DNA of 58,637 bases from JBJXDT01 sp046153505 (GCA_046153505.1 JBJXDT010000044.1:1-58637), one strand, 5' to 3'. Positions 1 through 9,370 are shown, numbered from the stretch's first letter. Translations and numbers: made by a program. The notes: generated by a model from the letters alone, not told the origin.

Positions 1-2
1 TA

Positions 3-680
3 CTAAATACCGAGACGAAAGATTATAGCTTTAAAGGCTTAAATATTGTTTGTGCAAAAGTAGCTATTGGTGAAAATAGAAGGCTGACATGGAGCGAGTG
101 CCTAGAGAGAGCTCTTGATTATATTCAGACCCCCTATATTTTGTATTTGCAAGAAGATTACTTTCTTGAAGCGAGTGTGCGAGTAGAGGCTTTAGAAAGC
201 ATGCTGTCTGAGCTCAGGGAAGGGCGTGCAGACGTAGTTCGCCTTTCAGAAGCTATTGATGCTGGTCCTTGGGGCAAAGTAGATGATGCCTTGATTTGGC
301 AGGTATCAAAGAAAGCTAAATATCAATTATCCTTGCAAGCGGCCTTATGGTGTAAGGGATTTTTACTTCAGCAAGTTCGAGCTCATGAGAGTCCCTGGCA
401 ATTTGAGTCATTTGGCTCGATGCGTTTGAGGCGACAAAAAAATAATAAAATTTTTTGCATAAACCGAGATTTATATTCTGGTGAAAATAAGGAAATATTT
501 CCATATACACCAACGGGTGTCATCGCTGGAAAGTGGGTGCGAAATATTGTGGAGCCCCTGTTCGCTAAACACAAAATTGCTGTAGATTTCTCGCAACGTG
601 GTTTTTATCATGCGAGCAAACGCAAGAAAAGACGTGGATTTATACTTCGCTTACTTGATCGTATTAAGTCGGTGTATTAG
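3..680 (+). CDS. Glycosyltransferase-like protein, 5' end outside window
   Basis: The frame is open from the left edge with no stop, so the gene starts upstream. The visible part is about 225 residues. The segment TPYILYLQEDYFL resembles the metal-binding region of GT-A type glycosyltransferases, where an acidic pair follows a hydrophobic strand. The C-terminus is strongly basic (KRKKRRG). A TTG at 141 could be taken as a start, but it would cut this motif in half. The gene converges on the O-antigen ligase-like gene, and their 3' ends overlap by 17 bp. Its setting among LPS glycan genes supports a role in surface polysaccharide synthesis; donor and acceptor cannot be read from the sequence. 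Confidence 0.6.
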   Translation, partial: LNTETKDYSFKGLNIVCAKVAIGENRRLTWSECLERALDYIQTPYILYLQEDYFLEASVRVEALESMLSELREGRADVVRLSEAIDAGPWGKVDDALIWQVSKKAKYQLSLQAALWCKGFLLQQVRAHESPWQFESFGSMRLRRQKNNKIFCINRDLYSGENKEIFPYTPTGVIAGKWVRNIVEPLFAKHKIAVDFSQRGFYHASKRKKRRGFILRLLDRIKSVY

Positions 681-1872
681 GTTTTGTTAATTGATACGCG
701 CTCAGCAATATTCCAGCTAATACGCAATAAAATTGACCTTCGGCAGCGTCTAAAATTAGTGAGTTAAATAACGAGCCCACCGTAATTGTGATGACTAAGC
801 CACGTAAGGCAAAACCATACTGGCTATTACTTAACCTATATGAAGCGCTCCAATGCGAATACCACATCCAAAGTAAGCATATCAGTCCAACAATTCCTAA
901 CTCTTGCGCAGTAAGTAAATACTGGTTGTGCGGATTGGTTACTTTCGACATCGTTAAATGTTGGTTTTCAGCGAGTATCTTATATTCAGCTTCCAGACTA
1001 CCCGTGCCCCCTCCCAAGAAAGGATGTTGCTGAATTAAGGATAGGGTATTTTTGTACATTTCTAAACGTTGTCCTGCAGAAGATTTGCTACCCTGTGACA
1101 TTTCTTGATCAGTTTCTGTGAGACGAGAGCGAGGAAAGTCAGGAAATGCAAAGTGAATTCCAATGCCAAGCAAAAGCACTAATGACCAATATTTCAATGA
1201 TTTTAATCTCCATGTTTCCCAAGTAAACCAGAGAATTAGAGCAAACATCGTAATCTGACCAGTTCTACCATTGACTAAGAATAGGATATTAATTGCTGCA
1301 AGTACGCTTAGTGTTACCCAAATCAATTTTTTGTAACCATCTGATCGGGTTGATAAAATTAGCATCATGTACATGGCGAATGACATAAAAATGCCGTGAG
1401 CAATCCGTCCTTTGAAAATGACATATCCTTGGCCGCTAAAGTGATAATCTTTAATTTGGACTCCAAAACATTTAAGGTAAGATAGGCCTAAAATAAAAAG
1501 CGAGGTAGCCAAAAAGACTTTTAATGCTAAATTGCGAATTTTCTCCGAGTTTAGCGTACAAGCGATCATTGGGATGAACAGTAGCTTATGATATTTTGCT
1601 CCAAACGAAAAAGCAGCATGAACTGAAGTGCTACTGTAAGTAATGCCGATTACATAAAGAGCTACTAGAATTAGCGTAGAAATTGCAGCTGGATTTTTTT
1701 TAATCAGTGCAATTTTTTTTGAGTAATCTCCAGAAATTAGCCAAAAAATCATGAACAAACTCATAAATACACTCATGAAAGCAATTGGTAACCAAATACT
1801 GACACAACTTAAAATGAGCAGTACGTGCATGGAGGTTTGAGTGAAAGTTAAATAGTTGGTTTTTAATGTCAT
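664..1872 (-). CDS. O-antigen ligase family membrane protein (Wzy_C domain)
   Basis: This 402-residue protein is polytopic, with about ten hydrophobic segments, a GRTG motif at 202-205 and a large polar loop at roughly 245-315 ending in NPHNQYLL (His315). That layout is typical of WaaL ligases and Wzy-like polymerases, which move lipid-linked glycans on the periplasmic face of the inner membrane; the loop Arg and His are the catalytic candidates. The start ATG overlaps the stop of the upstream glycosyltransferase (ATGA at 1869-1872), so translation is probably coupled. A ligase acting on lipid A-core is favoured because LPS genes surround it, but a polymerase or a protein-glycan ligase cannot be excluded. 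Confidence 0.75.
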   Translation of the reverse strand: MTLKTNYLTFTQTSMHVLLILSCVSIWLPIAFMSVFMSLFMIFWLISGDYSKKIALIKKNPAAISTLILVALYVIGITYSSTSVHAAFSFGAKYHKLLFIPMIACTLNSEKIRNLALKVFLATSLFILGLSYLKCFGVQIKDYHFSGQGYVIFKGRIAHGIFMSFAMYMMLILSTRSDGYKKLIWVTLSVLAAINILFLVNGRTGQITMFALILWFTWETWRLKSLKYWSLVLLLGIGIHFAFPDFPRSRLTETDQEMSQGSKSSAGQRLEMYKNTLSLIQQHPFLGGGTGSLEAEYKILAENQHLTMSKVTNPHNQYLLTAQELGIVGLICLLWMWYSHWSASYRLSNSQYGFALRGLVITITVGSLFNSLILDAAEGQFYCVLAGILLSAYQLTKPNTPT

Positions 1873-2735
1873 TTAACTAATTTATGGTGCTTACTATTCG
1901 TAAATTTGAAATGAAATAAGCCTTCAATAAACATCATAATTCGGTGCTTAATTTCTCGTTTTGTGGGTTTATGGTTTGGGTAGGGCGTGAAATTTTGTTC
2001 GGCTTCATTAGCAACCCAGTTTTTGACGATGGTTGGGTGAGTACCTGTAAACAGCACAATCGCTTTTGGGTCAATTTGATATCCATTGAATTGCGGGTGA
2101 TTTTTACCCCAGTACTGCCCAATTCTAGTATTTTTCTCACGCATATTAGCAATGCTTCGTGCATTCCCGTAATGATAAATGGGCACATTTACAAGTGCAG
2201 CCTTAGGATAACGACCGTTCTTGTTTTTGTCCATCACCACAAAATAGAGCCCATCTGGCGCAAAAACGCGAATATTGTTTCGAATAATACGACATTCACG
2301 ACGATACCAAGCGGGGCTGATTGCGAGCCATTGCGGGCTTCCAAAAAAGTGATAATAATCAAATGCTAAGGCTTCAACTTCTGGCCTATCTAAATACCGC
2401 TCCATGCATGCGCGAATTTTTGGTAAATCATCTTCATGGACGACTTCGTCACCTTCTAAGTAAAACGCCCAATCGCCGGTGCAGTTATAATGTGCAATCA
2501 TTTTCTGTTGCGCATAGACAAAGCCGCGATCTTGCATTTTTTCATTCCAATGAGTTTTTACTATCACAATCTTATCGGAATCAATTGCTTGAATGCGCGC
2601 AAGCGTGTCATCGTCACTTTCACCGACAGCAACTACAAACTCATCACAAATTGGAAGGATAGAAAGAATACTTTCAACAAACGGGTAGCCAAGCATGCTG
2701 CCATTCCGAATAAAGGTAAAACCGCTAACTTTCAA
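1869..2735 (-). CDS. Family 2 glycosyltransferase
   Basis: This 288-residue protein opens with a GT-A fold signature (VSGFTFIRNG, then DEFVVAVGESDDDT) and has an acidic metal site LEGDEV near residue 96. It resembles cytoplasmic LPS-core transferases of the WaaE/KdtX type in length and N-terminal motif, although the sugar is not certain. The start is TTG at 2735, overlapping the TGA of the acyltransferase gene (TTGA), which suggests coupling. The last 40 residues are basic and may hold the enzyme at the membrane. It is the middle gene of an acyltransferase-glycosyltransferase-ligase operon. Confidence 0.78.
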   Translation of the reverse strand: MKVSGFTFIRNGSMLGYPFVESILSILPICDEFVVAVGESDDDTLARIQAIDSDKIVIVKTHWNEKMQDRGFVYAQQKMIAHYNCTGDWAFYLEGDEVVHEDDLPKIRACMERYLDRPEVEALAFDYYHFFGSPQWLAISPAWYRRECRIIRNNIRVFAPDGLYFVVMDKNKNGRYPKAALVNVPIYHYGNARSIANMREKNTRIGQYWGKNHPQFNGYQIDPKAIVLFTGTHPTIVKNWVANEAEQNFTPYPNHKPTKREIKHRIMMFIEGLFHFKFTNSKHHKLVK

Positions 2736-3592
2736 CTTTTGCTTTCAGGTGGTGGGTGGTTATCGTTACTTATTTTATAGCGATTATAAGCCCACAGATA
2801 TTGCTCTGGAAATTGTTTTATTTGTGCCTCTAGCGCTTGATTTAATAAGCTTGGGTTAGCAATCGAGCCGCTTTCTAGCTTGTTTAGGTGGATTTCGAAA
2901 CCTTCCCCATTGGGCAAACGTTCACCAAATGCCATGATGATAGTTGCACCTGTTTTTTCAGCAAGCTTACCTGCTAAAGCCATGGTGTAAGCAGGTTTCC
3001 CAAAGAATGGAGCCCATTCTCCTTCGCCCTTTATCGGTGTTTGGTCAGGCAGTATGCCAATTGCTTCACCTCTTTTAAGTGCTTGCATTAGGAGCCGAAC
3101 GCCAATTGTCGTGGCTGGAGCTAGTTTTACTTGACCTTTGCTACGACCTCTTTGGATAAGTGGATTTAGCCAAGATTGTCTAGCGGGGCGGAAAAGCACG
3201 GTTATTGGGTGCTTGGAAGCGTAATAAATAGATGTAATTTCGTAGCAACCAAGATGGGGGGTCAGAAAGATTAGACCATTACCATTTGATATAGCTTGTT
3301 CTACGTGCTCCCATCCGTGGCAAGATTTGACCAGAGATACGGCTTCATTGTCAGAAAGTTGCCAAATCATTAACGTTTCTAGAAAACTTTTCCCTGTCTC
3401 CTTTATATTGGCTTTTACTGCATTTTCGTAGGCAATTTGATTTGAAAATAAGCCACTGTTGCTAAGGTTGCTTCGTAATGTTTCAATTGGTCTTTGCGCA
3501 ATCAATTGAACGCATCTTCCGAGTGCTGAGCCAAGGGCATGCACGATATGAAGCGGAAGTAGGCTGAGAATTTTGGAGAACAAATTTAACAT
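2732..3592 (-). CDS. Lipid A biosynthesis acyltransferase, LpxL/HtrB family
   Basis: This 286-residue protein starts with an N-terminal membrane anchor (MLNLFSKILSLLPLHIVHAL) and carries the HX4E acyltransferase motif HLGCYE at 113-118. The downstream FRPARQSWLN and GILPDQTP blocks are typical of LpxL-type enzymes. These transfer a secondary acyl chain from acyl-ACP to lipid A at the inner membrane. It is the first gene of a three-gene minus-strand operon with overlapping junctions, and it is divergent from edd. Whether it is the LpxL or LpxM type cannot be decided by eye. Confidence 0.88.
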   Translation of the reverse strand: MLNLFSKILSLLPLHIVHALGSALGRCVQLIAQRPIETLRSNLSNSGLFSNQIAYENAVKANIKETGKSFLETLMIWQLSDNEAVSLVKSCHGWEHVEQAISNGNGLIFLTPHLGCYEITSIYYASKHPITVLFRPARQSWLNPLIQRGRSKGQVKLAPATTIGVRLLMQALKRGEAIGILPDQTPIKGEGEWAPFFGKPAYTMALAGKLAEKTGATIIMAFGERLPNGEGFEIHLNKLESGSIANPSLLNQALEAQIKQFPEQYLWAYNRYKISNDNHPPPESKS

Positions 3593-3642
3593 TTTCGTGC
3601 ATTATAGCAATGGAAAGAGCAAATAGCTTTCTAGACTTAAAT

Positions 3643-3671
3643 TTGACGATAAGCCTCAGTTTAGCGATAAT
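3643..3671 (+). promoter_or_regulatory. Sigma70-type promoter for edd
   Basis: TTGACG (3643-3648) and GATAAT (3666-3671) are separated by exactly 17 bp and lie 54 bp before the edd start. It is one of the best consensus promoters in the window. The rest of the 132-bp lpxL-type/edd gap shows no obvious operator. Confidence 0.6.
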
Positions 3672-3724
3672 CTATAGTCATCGTAGTTTCTTTTATGCAG
3701 TTTCCTATTTAGAGCAATGAATTC

Positions 3725-5539
3725 ATGAAGCAATCTCATATCGAAGTCACCGAACGTATTATCGAACGTAGCAGACCAACAAGGACTGCATATCTTCAAC
3801 GATTGGACGAAATTGCCAATCGTCGTAAGGGTGCGGAACGATTAGGATGCGCCAATGTTGCGCACGCAGTGGCGGCGCTATCAGCTGATGATAAATTCCG
3901 TATTGTGGCGGAAAAGAAACCACATATCGGTATTATTACAGCTTATAACGAAATGCTTTCTGCTCATCAGCCATATGCTGGCTATCCAGATATCATCCGC
4001 GATGAAGCACATAAACTCGGCGCAACTTCACAAGTTGCCGGTGGTGTGCCCGCGATGTGCGACGGCATTACTCAAGGTGAACCAGGCATGGAGCTCTCCC
4101 TGTTCAGCAGAGATAACATTGCAATGGGCACCGCGATTGGGCTATCGCACGATGTATTTGATGCTGCTTTACTGCTTGGAGTGTGCGATAAAATTGTTCC
4201 GGGACTTCTAATTGGTGCACTCCATTTTGGCCACTTGCCATGTGTTTTTGTTCCTGCTGGTCCCATGAGCACAGGTTTGGATAATACGGCAAAATCTAAA
4301 GTGCGCGAGCAGTATGCGCAGGGTTTAGTTGGTCGCCAAGAGTTGTTTGAATCAGAGTCGCATGCTTATCATGGCGCGGGAACTTGTACATTTTATGGTA
4401 CTGCAAACAGTAATCAAATGTTGTTAGAGGCAATGGGTTTGCATGTGCCAGGTGCAGCCTTTATTCATCCCCATGATGGTCTGCGCGAGGATTTGACCCG
4501 TGAGGCGGTAAGACTTGTACTGAATATCACTAAAAAAGAGAACTTTACACCGATTGGTAAATTGGTCGATGAACATGTGATTGTGAATGCAATGGTAGCC
4601 TTGTTAGCCACGGGTGGATCAACAAATCACTTGATTCACTGGGTAGCGGTTGCCAGAGCAGCAGGTATTGTCATTGATTGGACTGATTTTCATTACCTTG
4701 CAAAATCAACACCGTTACTTGCGAGTGTATATCCAAATGGCAAGGCAGATGTGAATGATTTTCAAAATGCAGGTGGTCCAGGGTTTGTTATTCGCGAACT
4801 GATTGAAGGTGGCTATATGTATCCTGATGTATTTACGGTAGCTAAAGGTGGATTACATGAATATGGCAAAGTGCCAGCCAAAGAAAATAATAAATTAATT
4901 TGGAAAACCCTTCCTGCTGAAAGCGGTGATGAAACCGTGGTGCGTACTGTTTCATATCCATTTAATGAATCAGGTGGTTTACGCTTACTCAAAGGTAATT
5001 TAGGACGTAGCGTGATTAAAATATCCGCGGTGCCAGAGGATAGACACATTATTGAAGCGCCAGCGATTGTGTTTGATAGCCAAGAAGAGCTTCTTTCAGC
5101 TTTTGACCGTGGTGAATTAGAGCGTGATTTTGTTGCTGTAGTTCGCTTCCAAGGACCTAAGGCAAACGGCATGCCTGAGTTGCATAAACTGACACCACCG
5201 CTCGCGGTGTTGCAAAACAAAGGCTTCATGGTAGCGATTGTGACTGATGGTCGCATGAGTGGTGCATCAGGAAAAATTCCTGCAGCGATACATCTTAGCC
5301 CAGAAGCGTCAGCGGGAGGAGCAATAGCTAAAATTCGTGATGGCGACATGATTCGCTTGAACGCTGCCGTAGGTACCCTTAATGCGTTGGTTGATGAAGA
5401 TACTTGGGCGGATCGCGAAGCGGTGGAGCTTTCTGACAGTAAGCGTCATCATAATTCTCATGGCCTTGGCCGTGAACTGTTTGGCGGGATGAGAAGAAAT
5501 GTCTTATCTGCTGAAGAAGGTGCAGTCACTTGGCTATAA
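3725..5539 (+). CDS. edd: 6-phosphogluconate dehydratase
   Basis: Edd converts 6-phosphogluconate to 2-keto-3-deoxy-6-phosphogluconate, the first dedicated Entner-Doudoroff step. The 604-residue length matches the family. Iron-sulfur dehydratase blocks are present: GGVPAMCDGITQGEPGMELS, LLGVCDKIVPG and GAGTCTFYGTANSNQM carry the cysteines expected to ligate the cluster, and DGRMSGASGKIPAAIH is the conserved C-terminal block. It is followed 49 bp later by eda and the pair ends in a strong terminator. In methylotrophs using the ribulose monophosphate cycle this pair can provide the cleavage route for hexose phosphate; that role is inferred. Confidence 0.97.
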   Translation: MKQSHIEVTERIIERSRPTRTAYLQRLDEIANRRKGAERLGCANVAHAVAALSADDKFRIVAEKKPHIGIITAYNEMLSAHQPYAGYPDIIRDEAHKLGATSQVAGGVPAMCDGITQGEPGMELSLFSRDNIAMGTAIGLSHDVFDAALLLGVCDKIVPGLLIGALHFGHLPCVFVPAGPMSTGLDNTAKSKVREQYAQGLVGRQELFESESHAYHGAGTCTFYGTANSNQMLLEAMGLHVPGAAFIHPHDGLREDLTREAVRLVLNITKKENFTPIGKLVDEHVIVNAMVALLATGGSTNHLIHWVAVARAAGIVIDWTDFHYLAKSTPLLASVYPNGKADVNDFQNAGGPGFVIRELIEGGYMYPDVFTVAKGGLHEYGKVPAKENNKLIWKTLPAESGDETVVRTVSYPFNESGGLRLLKGNLGRSVIKISAVPEDRHIIEAPAIVFDSQEELLSAFDRGELERDFVAVVRFQGPKANGMPELHKLTPPLAVLQNKGFMVAIVTDGRMSGASGKIPAAIHLSPEASAGGAIAKIRDGDMIRLNAAVGTLNALVDEDTWADREAVELSDSKRHHNSHGLGRELFGGMRRNVLSAEEGAVTWL

Positions 5540-5588
5540 TCGGACCAAATCCGAACAAAATATTTTTTAATTAGATCATTAGGTTGTT

Positions 5589-6215
5589 ATGAACACATTA
5601 GATTTAGCAAAAGAAGGTCCTGTAATTCCCGTTATAGTTATTAATAAAGTAGAAGATGCTGTGCCTATGGCAGAAGCCCTTGTTGCAGGTGGGATTCGTG
5701 TATTGGAGGTTACGCTACGCTCTTCATGCGCACTTCAAGCCATGGAGCAAATCGCCAAGCATGTACCAGAAGCAATAATGGGTTCTGGTACTGTGCGTAA
5801 TTTAAAAGATGCTCAAGCTAGTTTGGATGTGGGTTGTAAATTTGCAGTGAGCCCAGGTTACACTTCAGAGCTAGGACAGTTTGCTCGTAAGATCGGCCTG
5901 TCTCTATTGCCTGGCGTTTCTACTGGTTCGGAAATTATGACAGCCAATGCGGATGACTACTATTTCTTAAAATTATTTCCAGCAGTAGCCGTCGGCGGTA
6001 TAAATCTGTTAAAAGGATTTGCAGGGCCATTTGCGGATGTAAAATTCTGCCCCACTGGTGGTGTAACTGTCGATTCGGCACCTCAATTTTTGGCACTACC
6101 AAATGTTGTTGTGTGCGGTGGCACTTGGCTTACTCCATCGGATGCCGTTGAAAGAAAAGATTGGGCGCATATTACTAAGCTGGCGAAAGAAGCTAGTGCT
6201 ATTAAACCAGCTTAA
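5589..6215 (+). CDS. eda: KDPG aldolase
   Basis: Eda splits 2-keto-3-deoxy-6-phosphogluconate into pyruvate and glyceraldehyde 3-phosphate. The 208-residue protein has the class I aldolase residues: Glu40 in RVLEVTLRS and the Schiff-base Lys128 in YYFLKLFPA. The phosphate-binding CPTGGV and GGTWL blocks are also present. It lies directly after edd in the same operon, and a perfect hairpin plus T-run follows the stop. Confidence 0.97.
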   Translation: MNTLDLAKEGPVIPVIVINKVEDAVPMAEALVAGGIRVLEVTLRSSCALQAMEQIAKHVPEAIMGSGTVRNLKDAQASLDVGCKFAVSPGYTSELGQFARKIGLSLLPGVSTGSEIMTANADDYYFLKLFPAVAVGGINLLKGFAGPFADVKFCPTGGVTVDSAPQFLALPNVVVCGGTWLTPSDAVERKDWAHITKLAKEASAIKPA

Positions 6216-6235
6216 TTGCCATTAAAGGTATAATT

Positions 6236-6262
6236 AAGGCCTTATTCATAAGGCCTTTTTTT
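6236..6262 (+). terminator. Rho-independent terminator after eda
   Basis: A perfect 10-bp stem (AAGGCCTTAT at 6236-6245 with ATAAGGCCTT at 6248-6257) has a two-base nominal loop and a run of seven T. It ends the edd-eda transcript 20 bp after the eda stop and just before the HAD gene. Confidence 0.9.
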
Positions 6263-6271
6263 ATTGGAAGT

Positions 6272-6928
6272 GTGTTGAATCTACAAAAATATAAAACAAT
6301 AGTTTTTGATTGTGATGGTGTGGTACTTAATAGCAATCAAACCAAAATTGAAGCATATTTTGCTGTAGCTAAAAGAATGGGCGGCACCGATGAACAAGCC
6401 CAAGCTTTAGTAGATTATCATGTGATGAAAGGTAGCTTCCCGCGCAATGGCAAGATTGAATATTATCTAAACGAAATTGTAAGACAGCCAGTCACACCTT
6501 CGCTCACAGAACAATATTTAACGGCTTTTGACGAAATATTGGATGAGACTTTAATGCTTTGTGAAGTAGCACCAGATTTGAATGCACTAAAAACCAAAAC
6601 GCAACATGCGCAATGGATGATGCTTTCTGGAGGTGACCAAGCAGAATTAAGAAAAATTTTCGCACGACGTGGTTTAGCGACGATGTTTGAAGCAGGAATT
6701 TTTGGCGGTCCAGACACTAAAGATATCGTTTTGGCACGCGAAAAGGCCAATGGTAATATTCAATTTCCAGCGATTTTTATTGGTGACAGCAAGTACGACC
6801 ATCAAGCATCAACGGGTGCAGGTTTGGATTTTGTTTTTTTAAGTGGTTGGACAGAAGTGCATGATTGGCGAGAATATTGTGCTCAAAATAATATTGTTGC
6901 TTTAGAATCTCTGTCGCAACTACTTTAA
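6272..6928 (+). CDS. HAD superfamily hydrolase
   Basis: This 218-residue protein has motif I FDCDGVVLNSN (Asp13 nucleophile, Asp15), a helical cap at about 20-90, motif II LSGGD and a C-terminal GDSKYDH motif IV, so it is a subclass I phosphatase of the phosphoglycolate phosphatase or beta-phosphoglucomutase kind. The start is GTG at 6272, only ten bases after the eda terminator. The next genes build nucleotide sugars and a glycosyltransferase, so a sugar phosphate is a plausible substrate, but nothing in the sequence fixes it. Confidence 0.8.
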   Translation: MLNLQKYKTIVFDCDGVVLNSNQTKIEAYFAVAKRMGGTDEQAQALVDYHVMKGSFPRNGKIEYYLNEIVRQPVTPSLTEQYLTAFDEILDETLMLCEVAPDLNALKTKTQHAQWMMLSGGDQAELRKIFARRGLATMFEAGIFGGPDTKDIVLAREKANGNIQFPAIFIGDSKYDHQASTGAGLDFVFLSGWTEVHDWREYCAQNNIVALESLSQLL

Positions 6929-6945
6929 TTTTTTTGGAATCTGGA

Positions 6946-7671
6946 ATGACGCAACAATTTATGCTACCAAACCAACTCTCAGTGGTAGTGCCAGTTCGCA
7001 ATGAGCAAGATAATGTAGCCAGTTTGATTGCTGAGATTAATGCGGCATTGACTATGGAACATGAGATTTTATACGTAGATGATGGCAGCACGGATTCAAC
7101 ATACGCTGCACTTAAAGCACTGCAAAAGCAATATAAACAGCTCCGAGTGATTCACCATGAGTCAAGCTGTGGTCAAAGCACAGCGGTTCGCACAGGCGTT
7201 AAGTTTGCCAAATATGATTGGGTGGCAACTTTAGATGGAGATGGTCAAAATGATCCTGCTGACATTCCGAAGTTAATTGATGCGTTAACAGAAGAAGTTG
7301 TGCTTGTGGGTGGTAATCGCCGTGCAAGTCGACGTGATACTTGGGTTAAGCGTATTTCATCAGTCATTGCCAATGGCGTGCGATCACGAATGCTAAAAGA
7401 TGACACACCCGACACGGGTTGCGGCTTGAAGTTATTTAGGCGGGATGCATTTTTAGACTTGCCATATTTCGACCATATGCATCGTTTTCTACCTGCATTA
7501 ATTAAACGCCAAGGCGGTAAGATTTTATCTGTGCCAGTCAGTCATCGCAATCGCGAACATGGAAAATCTAACTACGGTACGCTGGATAGACTTTTGGTGG
7601 GTATTGTCGATTTGTTTGGTGTAAGCTGGTTACAACGCCGAGCAAAAATTCCAAAAGTGACGGAAGTGTAA
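6946..7671 (+). CDS. Family 2 glycosyltransferase, polyprenyl-phosphate type
   Basis: The motifs VVVPVRNE (13-20), DDGSTDST (45-52) and LDGDGQNDP (96-104) match the dolichol/polyprenyl-phosphate sugar synthase branch (DPMS, ArnC-like) of GT2, which moves a sugar from a nucleotide donor to a polyprenyl phosphate at the inner membrane. The 241-residue protein lacks the C-terminal membrane domain found in ArnC. The next gene, one base after its stop, encodes a small LABN membrane protein that may supply that part. ATG at 6946 is preferred over TTG at 6934 because GGA lies about 8 bp upstream. The following Ugd and epimerase genes suggest a uronic acid donor (inference). Confidence 0.85.
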   Translation: MTQQFMLPNQLSVVVPVRNEQDNVASLIAEINAALTMEHEILYVDDGSTDSTYAALKALQKQYKQLRVIHHESSCGQSTAVRTGVKFAKYDWVATLDGDGQNDPADIPKLIDALTEEVVLVGGNRRASRRDTWVKRISSVIANGVRSRMLKDDTPDTGCGLKLFRRDAFLDLPYFDHMHRFLPALIKRQGGKILSVPVSHRNREHGKSNYGTLDRLLVGIVDLFGVSWLQRRAKIPKVTEV

Positions 7672-7672
7672 A

Positions 7673-8017
7673 ATGGATAATACTGTAGGCTATTTCTTTG
7701 GTCATATAATCACGTCTTTACAGCATTATGTGCAGGGGATGCCTGCGCAGGACGTGCTGTGGTTAGGTATCGGACTCACAGGACAAGTGCTTTTTATGAT
7801 GCGTTTTATAGTGCAGTGGATACACAGTGAGCGCCATGGTCAAAGCATTATTCCAGTTAGCTTTTGGTATTTAAGTTTGTCGGGCGGTCTTATCGTATTG
7901 GCTTATGGCTTACACAAACTAGACCCAGTTATTATTTTGGGGCAATTGCCAGGTACGATTGTTTACACACGCAATTTGATGTTGATTCATCGCGTAAATA
8001 ATAAGGAAGTTAAATGA
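7673..8017 (+). CDS. Small membrane protein with lipid A biosynthesis N-terminal (LABN) domain
   Basis: This 114-residue protein has about three hydrophobic segments and the LABN pattern: GLTGQVLFMMRFIVQW, SERHGQSIIPVSFWYLS, and GQLPGTIVYTRNLMLI at the end. Proteins of this family sit beside DPMS-like glycosyltransferases and are thought to form the membrane part of the complex. It starts one base after the glycosyltransferase stop and overlaps the ugd start by ATGA. I recall the Rhizobium RgtE/RgtF pair as a similar arrangement that makes polyprenyl-phosphate galacturonate; this is from memory. Confidence 0.8.
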   Translation: MDNTVGYFFGHIITSLQHYVQGMPAQDVLWLGIGLTGQVLFMMRFIVQWIHSERHGQSIIPVSFWYLSLSGGLIVLAYGLHKLDPVIILGQLPGTIVYTRNLMLIHRVNNKEVK

Positions 8018-9339
8018 ATATTACGGTTGTTGGCACTGGTTATGTCGGCTTAGTGAGTGGCGCATGTATGGCCGAAGTCGGAAATAATGTGCTATGTCTG
8101 GACGTAGACGCAGCCAAAATTAAAATTCTGCAAGAAGGCGGTATACCTATCCATGAGCCAGGTTTGCTGGAAATGGTGCAACGTAACGTAGCTGCTGGGC
8201 GCTTAAGATTTACTATGGACGTAAAAAGTGCAGTGGAATTTGGTGTTGTGCAATTTATTGCAGTTGGAACTCCACCCGATGAAGATGGTTCTGCTGATTT
8301 ACAGTATGTGGTGGCAGCTGCACGTAATATTGGCAAGTACATGACTGACTACAAAGTCATTGTGGATAAATCCACAGTACCCGTAGGGACGGCAGATAAG
8401 GTAAGTGCAGCCGTTGCAGAAGAGTTGGCGGTTCGCAAAGCCAATGTTAGTTTCAGCATTGTGTCAAATCCAGAGTTTTTAAAAGAAGGTGCGGCTGTAG
8501 AAGATTTTATGCGCCCTGATCGCATTATTATTGGTGCTGAAGACGATAGGGCGATAGAGTTAATGCGCAGTATTTATGCCCCTTTTCAGCGGAATCATGA
8601 GCGCTTGGTAATGATGGATGTACGCTCGGCTGAACTCACTAAGTATGCTGCGAATGCTATGCTTGCGACTCGCATCAGCTTTATGAACGAACTTGCCAAT
8701 CTGGCTGAAATATTGGGTGCAGATATTGAGTCTGTGCGTAAAGGCATTGGTTCTGACCCTCGAATTGGCTATGATTTTCTTTATGCAGGTTGTGGATACG
8801 GTGGCTCATGCTTTCCCAAGGATGTGAAGGCGCTTATCAAAACGGCAAATACTAACAAATACGATTTGAAAGTTTTAAGCGCGGTCGAAGAAGCAAATGA
8901 TATTCAAAAAAAGATACTCACAAAAAAAATAAAAAATCACTATGGCGAGAGTTTGGCTGGTAAACATTTTGCTATATGGGGTTTGGCATTTAAACCAAAT
9001 ACAGACGATATGCGCGAAGCAGCGAGTCGCGTATTGATTCAAGATTTGCTTGATGCGGGCGCAACAGTTTCTGCATATGACCCAGTGGCAAAAATAGAAG
9101 CAGAGCGTCTTTTCAAAGACACAAAGGGCTTAAGCTTTGCCGAGACACAAAATCTAACGCTAGAGAATGCTGATGCGCTTGTAATTGTGACTGAATGGAA
9201 AGAGTTTAGAAGCCCAGATTTTTCTATTTTAAAACAAAAACTTAAGTCTAAAATAATTTTTGATGGCCGCAATATGTATGACCCAAAAGTGGTCAAAAAC
9301 GCAGGGTTAATATATCAGCCTATAGGGCGAAAAATCTAA
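8014..9339 (+). CDS. ugd: UDP-glucose 6-dehydrogenase
   Basis: Ugd oxidises UDP-glucose to UDP-glucuronate with two NAD+. The 441-residue protein has an N-terminal Rossmann motif GTGYVGL (7-13), VDKSTVPVGT, SNPEFLKEG, and the catalytic cysteine Cys266 in GYGGSCFPKD. The C-terminal UDP-binding domain has the expected GLAFKPNTDDMREAAS block. It is coupled to the LABN gene by a 4-bp overlap and is followed by an epimerase that would use its product. Confidence 0.96.
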   Translation: MNITVVGTGYVGLVSGACMAEVGNNVLCLDVDAAKIKILQEGGIPIHEPGLLEMVQRNVAAGRLRFTMDVKSAVEFGVVQFIAVGTPPDEDGSADLQYVVAAARNIGKYMTDYKVIVDKSTVPVGTADKVSAAVAEELAVRKANVSFSIVSNPEFLKEGAAVEDFMRPDRIIIGAEDDRAIELMRSIYAPFQRNHERLVMMDVRSAELTKYAANAMLATRISFMNELANLAEILGADIESVRKGIGSDPRIGYDFLYAGCGYGGSCFPKDVKALIKTANTNKYDLKVLSAVEEANDIQKKILTKKIKNHYGESLAGKHFAIWGLAFKPNTDDMREAASRVLIQDLLDAGATVSAYDPVAKIEAERLFKDTKGLSFAETQNLTLENADALVIVTEWKEFRSPDFSILKQKLKSKIIFDGRNMYDPKVVKNAGLIYQPIGRKI

Positions 9340-9370
9340 ACTGTGAAAGTTCTCAATTGAAAGTGATTAG

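Noticed and set aside
4813..5349. 178-residue minus-strand open frame inside edd
   Set aside because: It lies fully antisense to a clear edd gene, has no recognisable motif or ribosome binding site, and is explained by codon bias.
5540..5575. Terminator between edd and eda
   Set aside because: The TCGGA/TCCGA stem is only 5 bp and the T-run lies about 8 bases or more away, so it does not fit a functional terminator; edd and eda are more likely cotranscribed.
6272..6928. HAD protein as the missing heptose bisphosphate phosphatase GmhB
   Set aside because: The motif pattern and cap arrangement fit the phosphoglycolate phosphatase-like class with a helical cap, while GmhB lacks such a cap and has cysteine zinc ligands, which are absent here.
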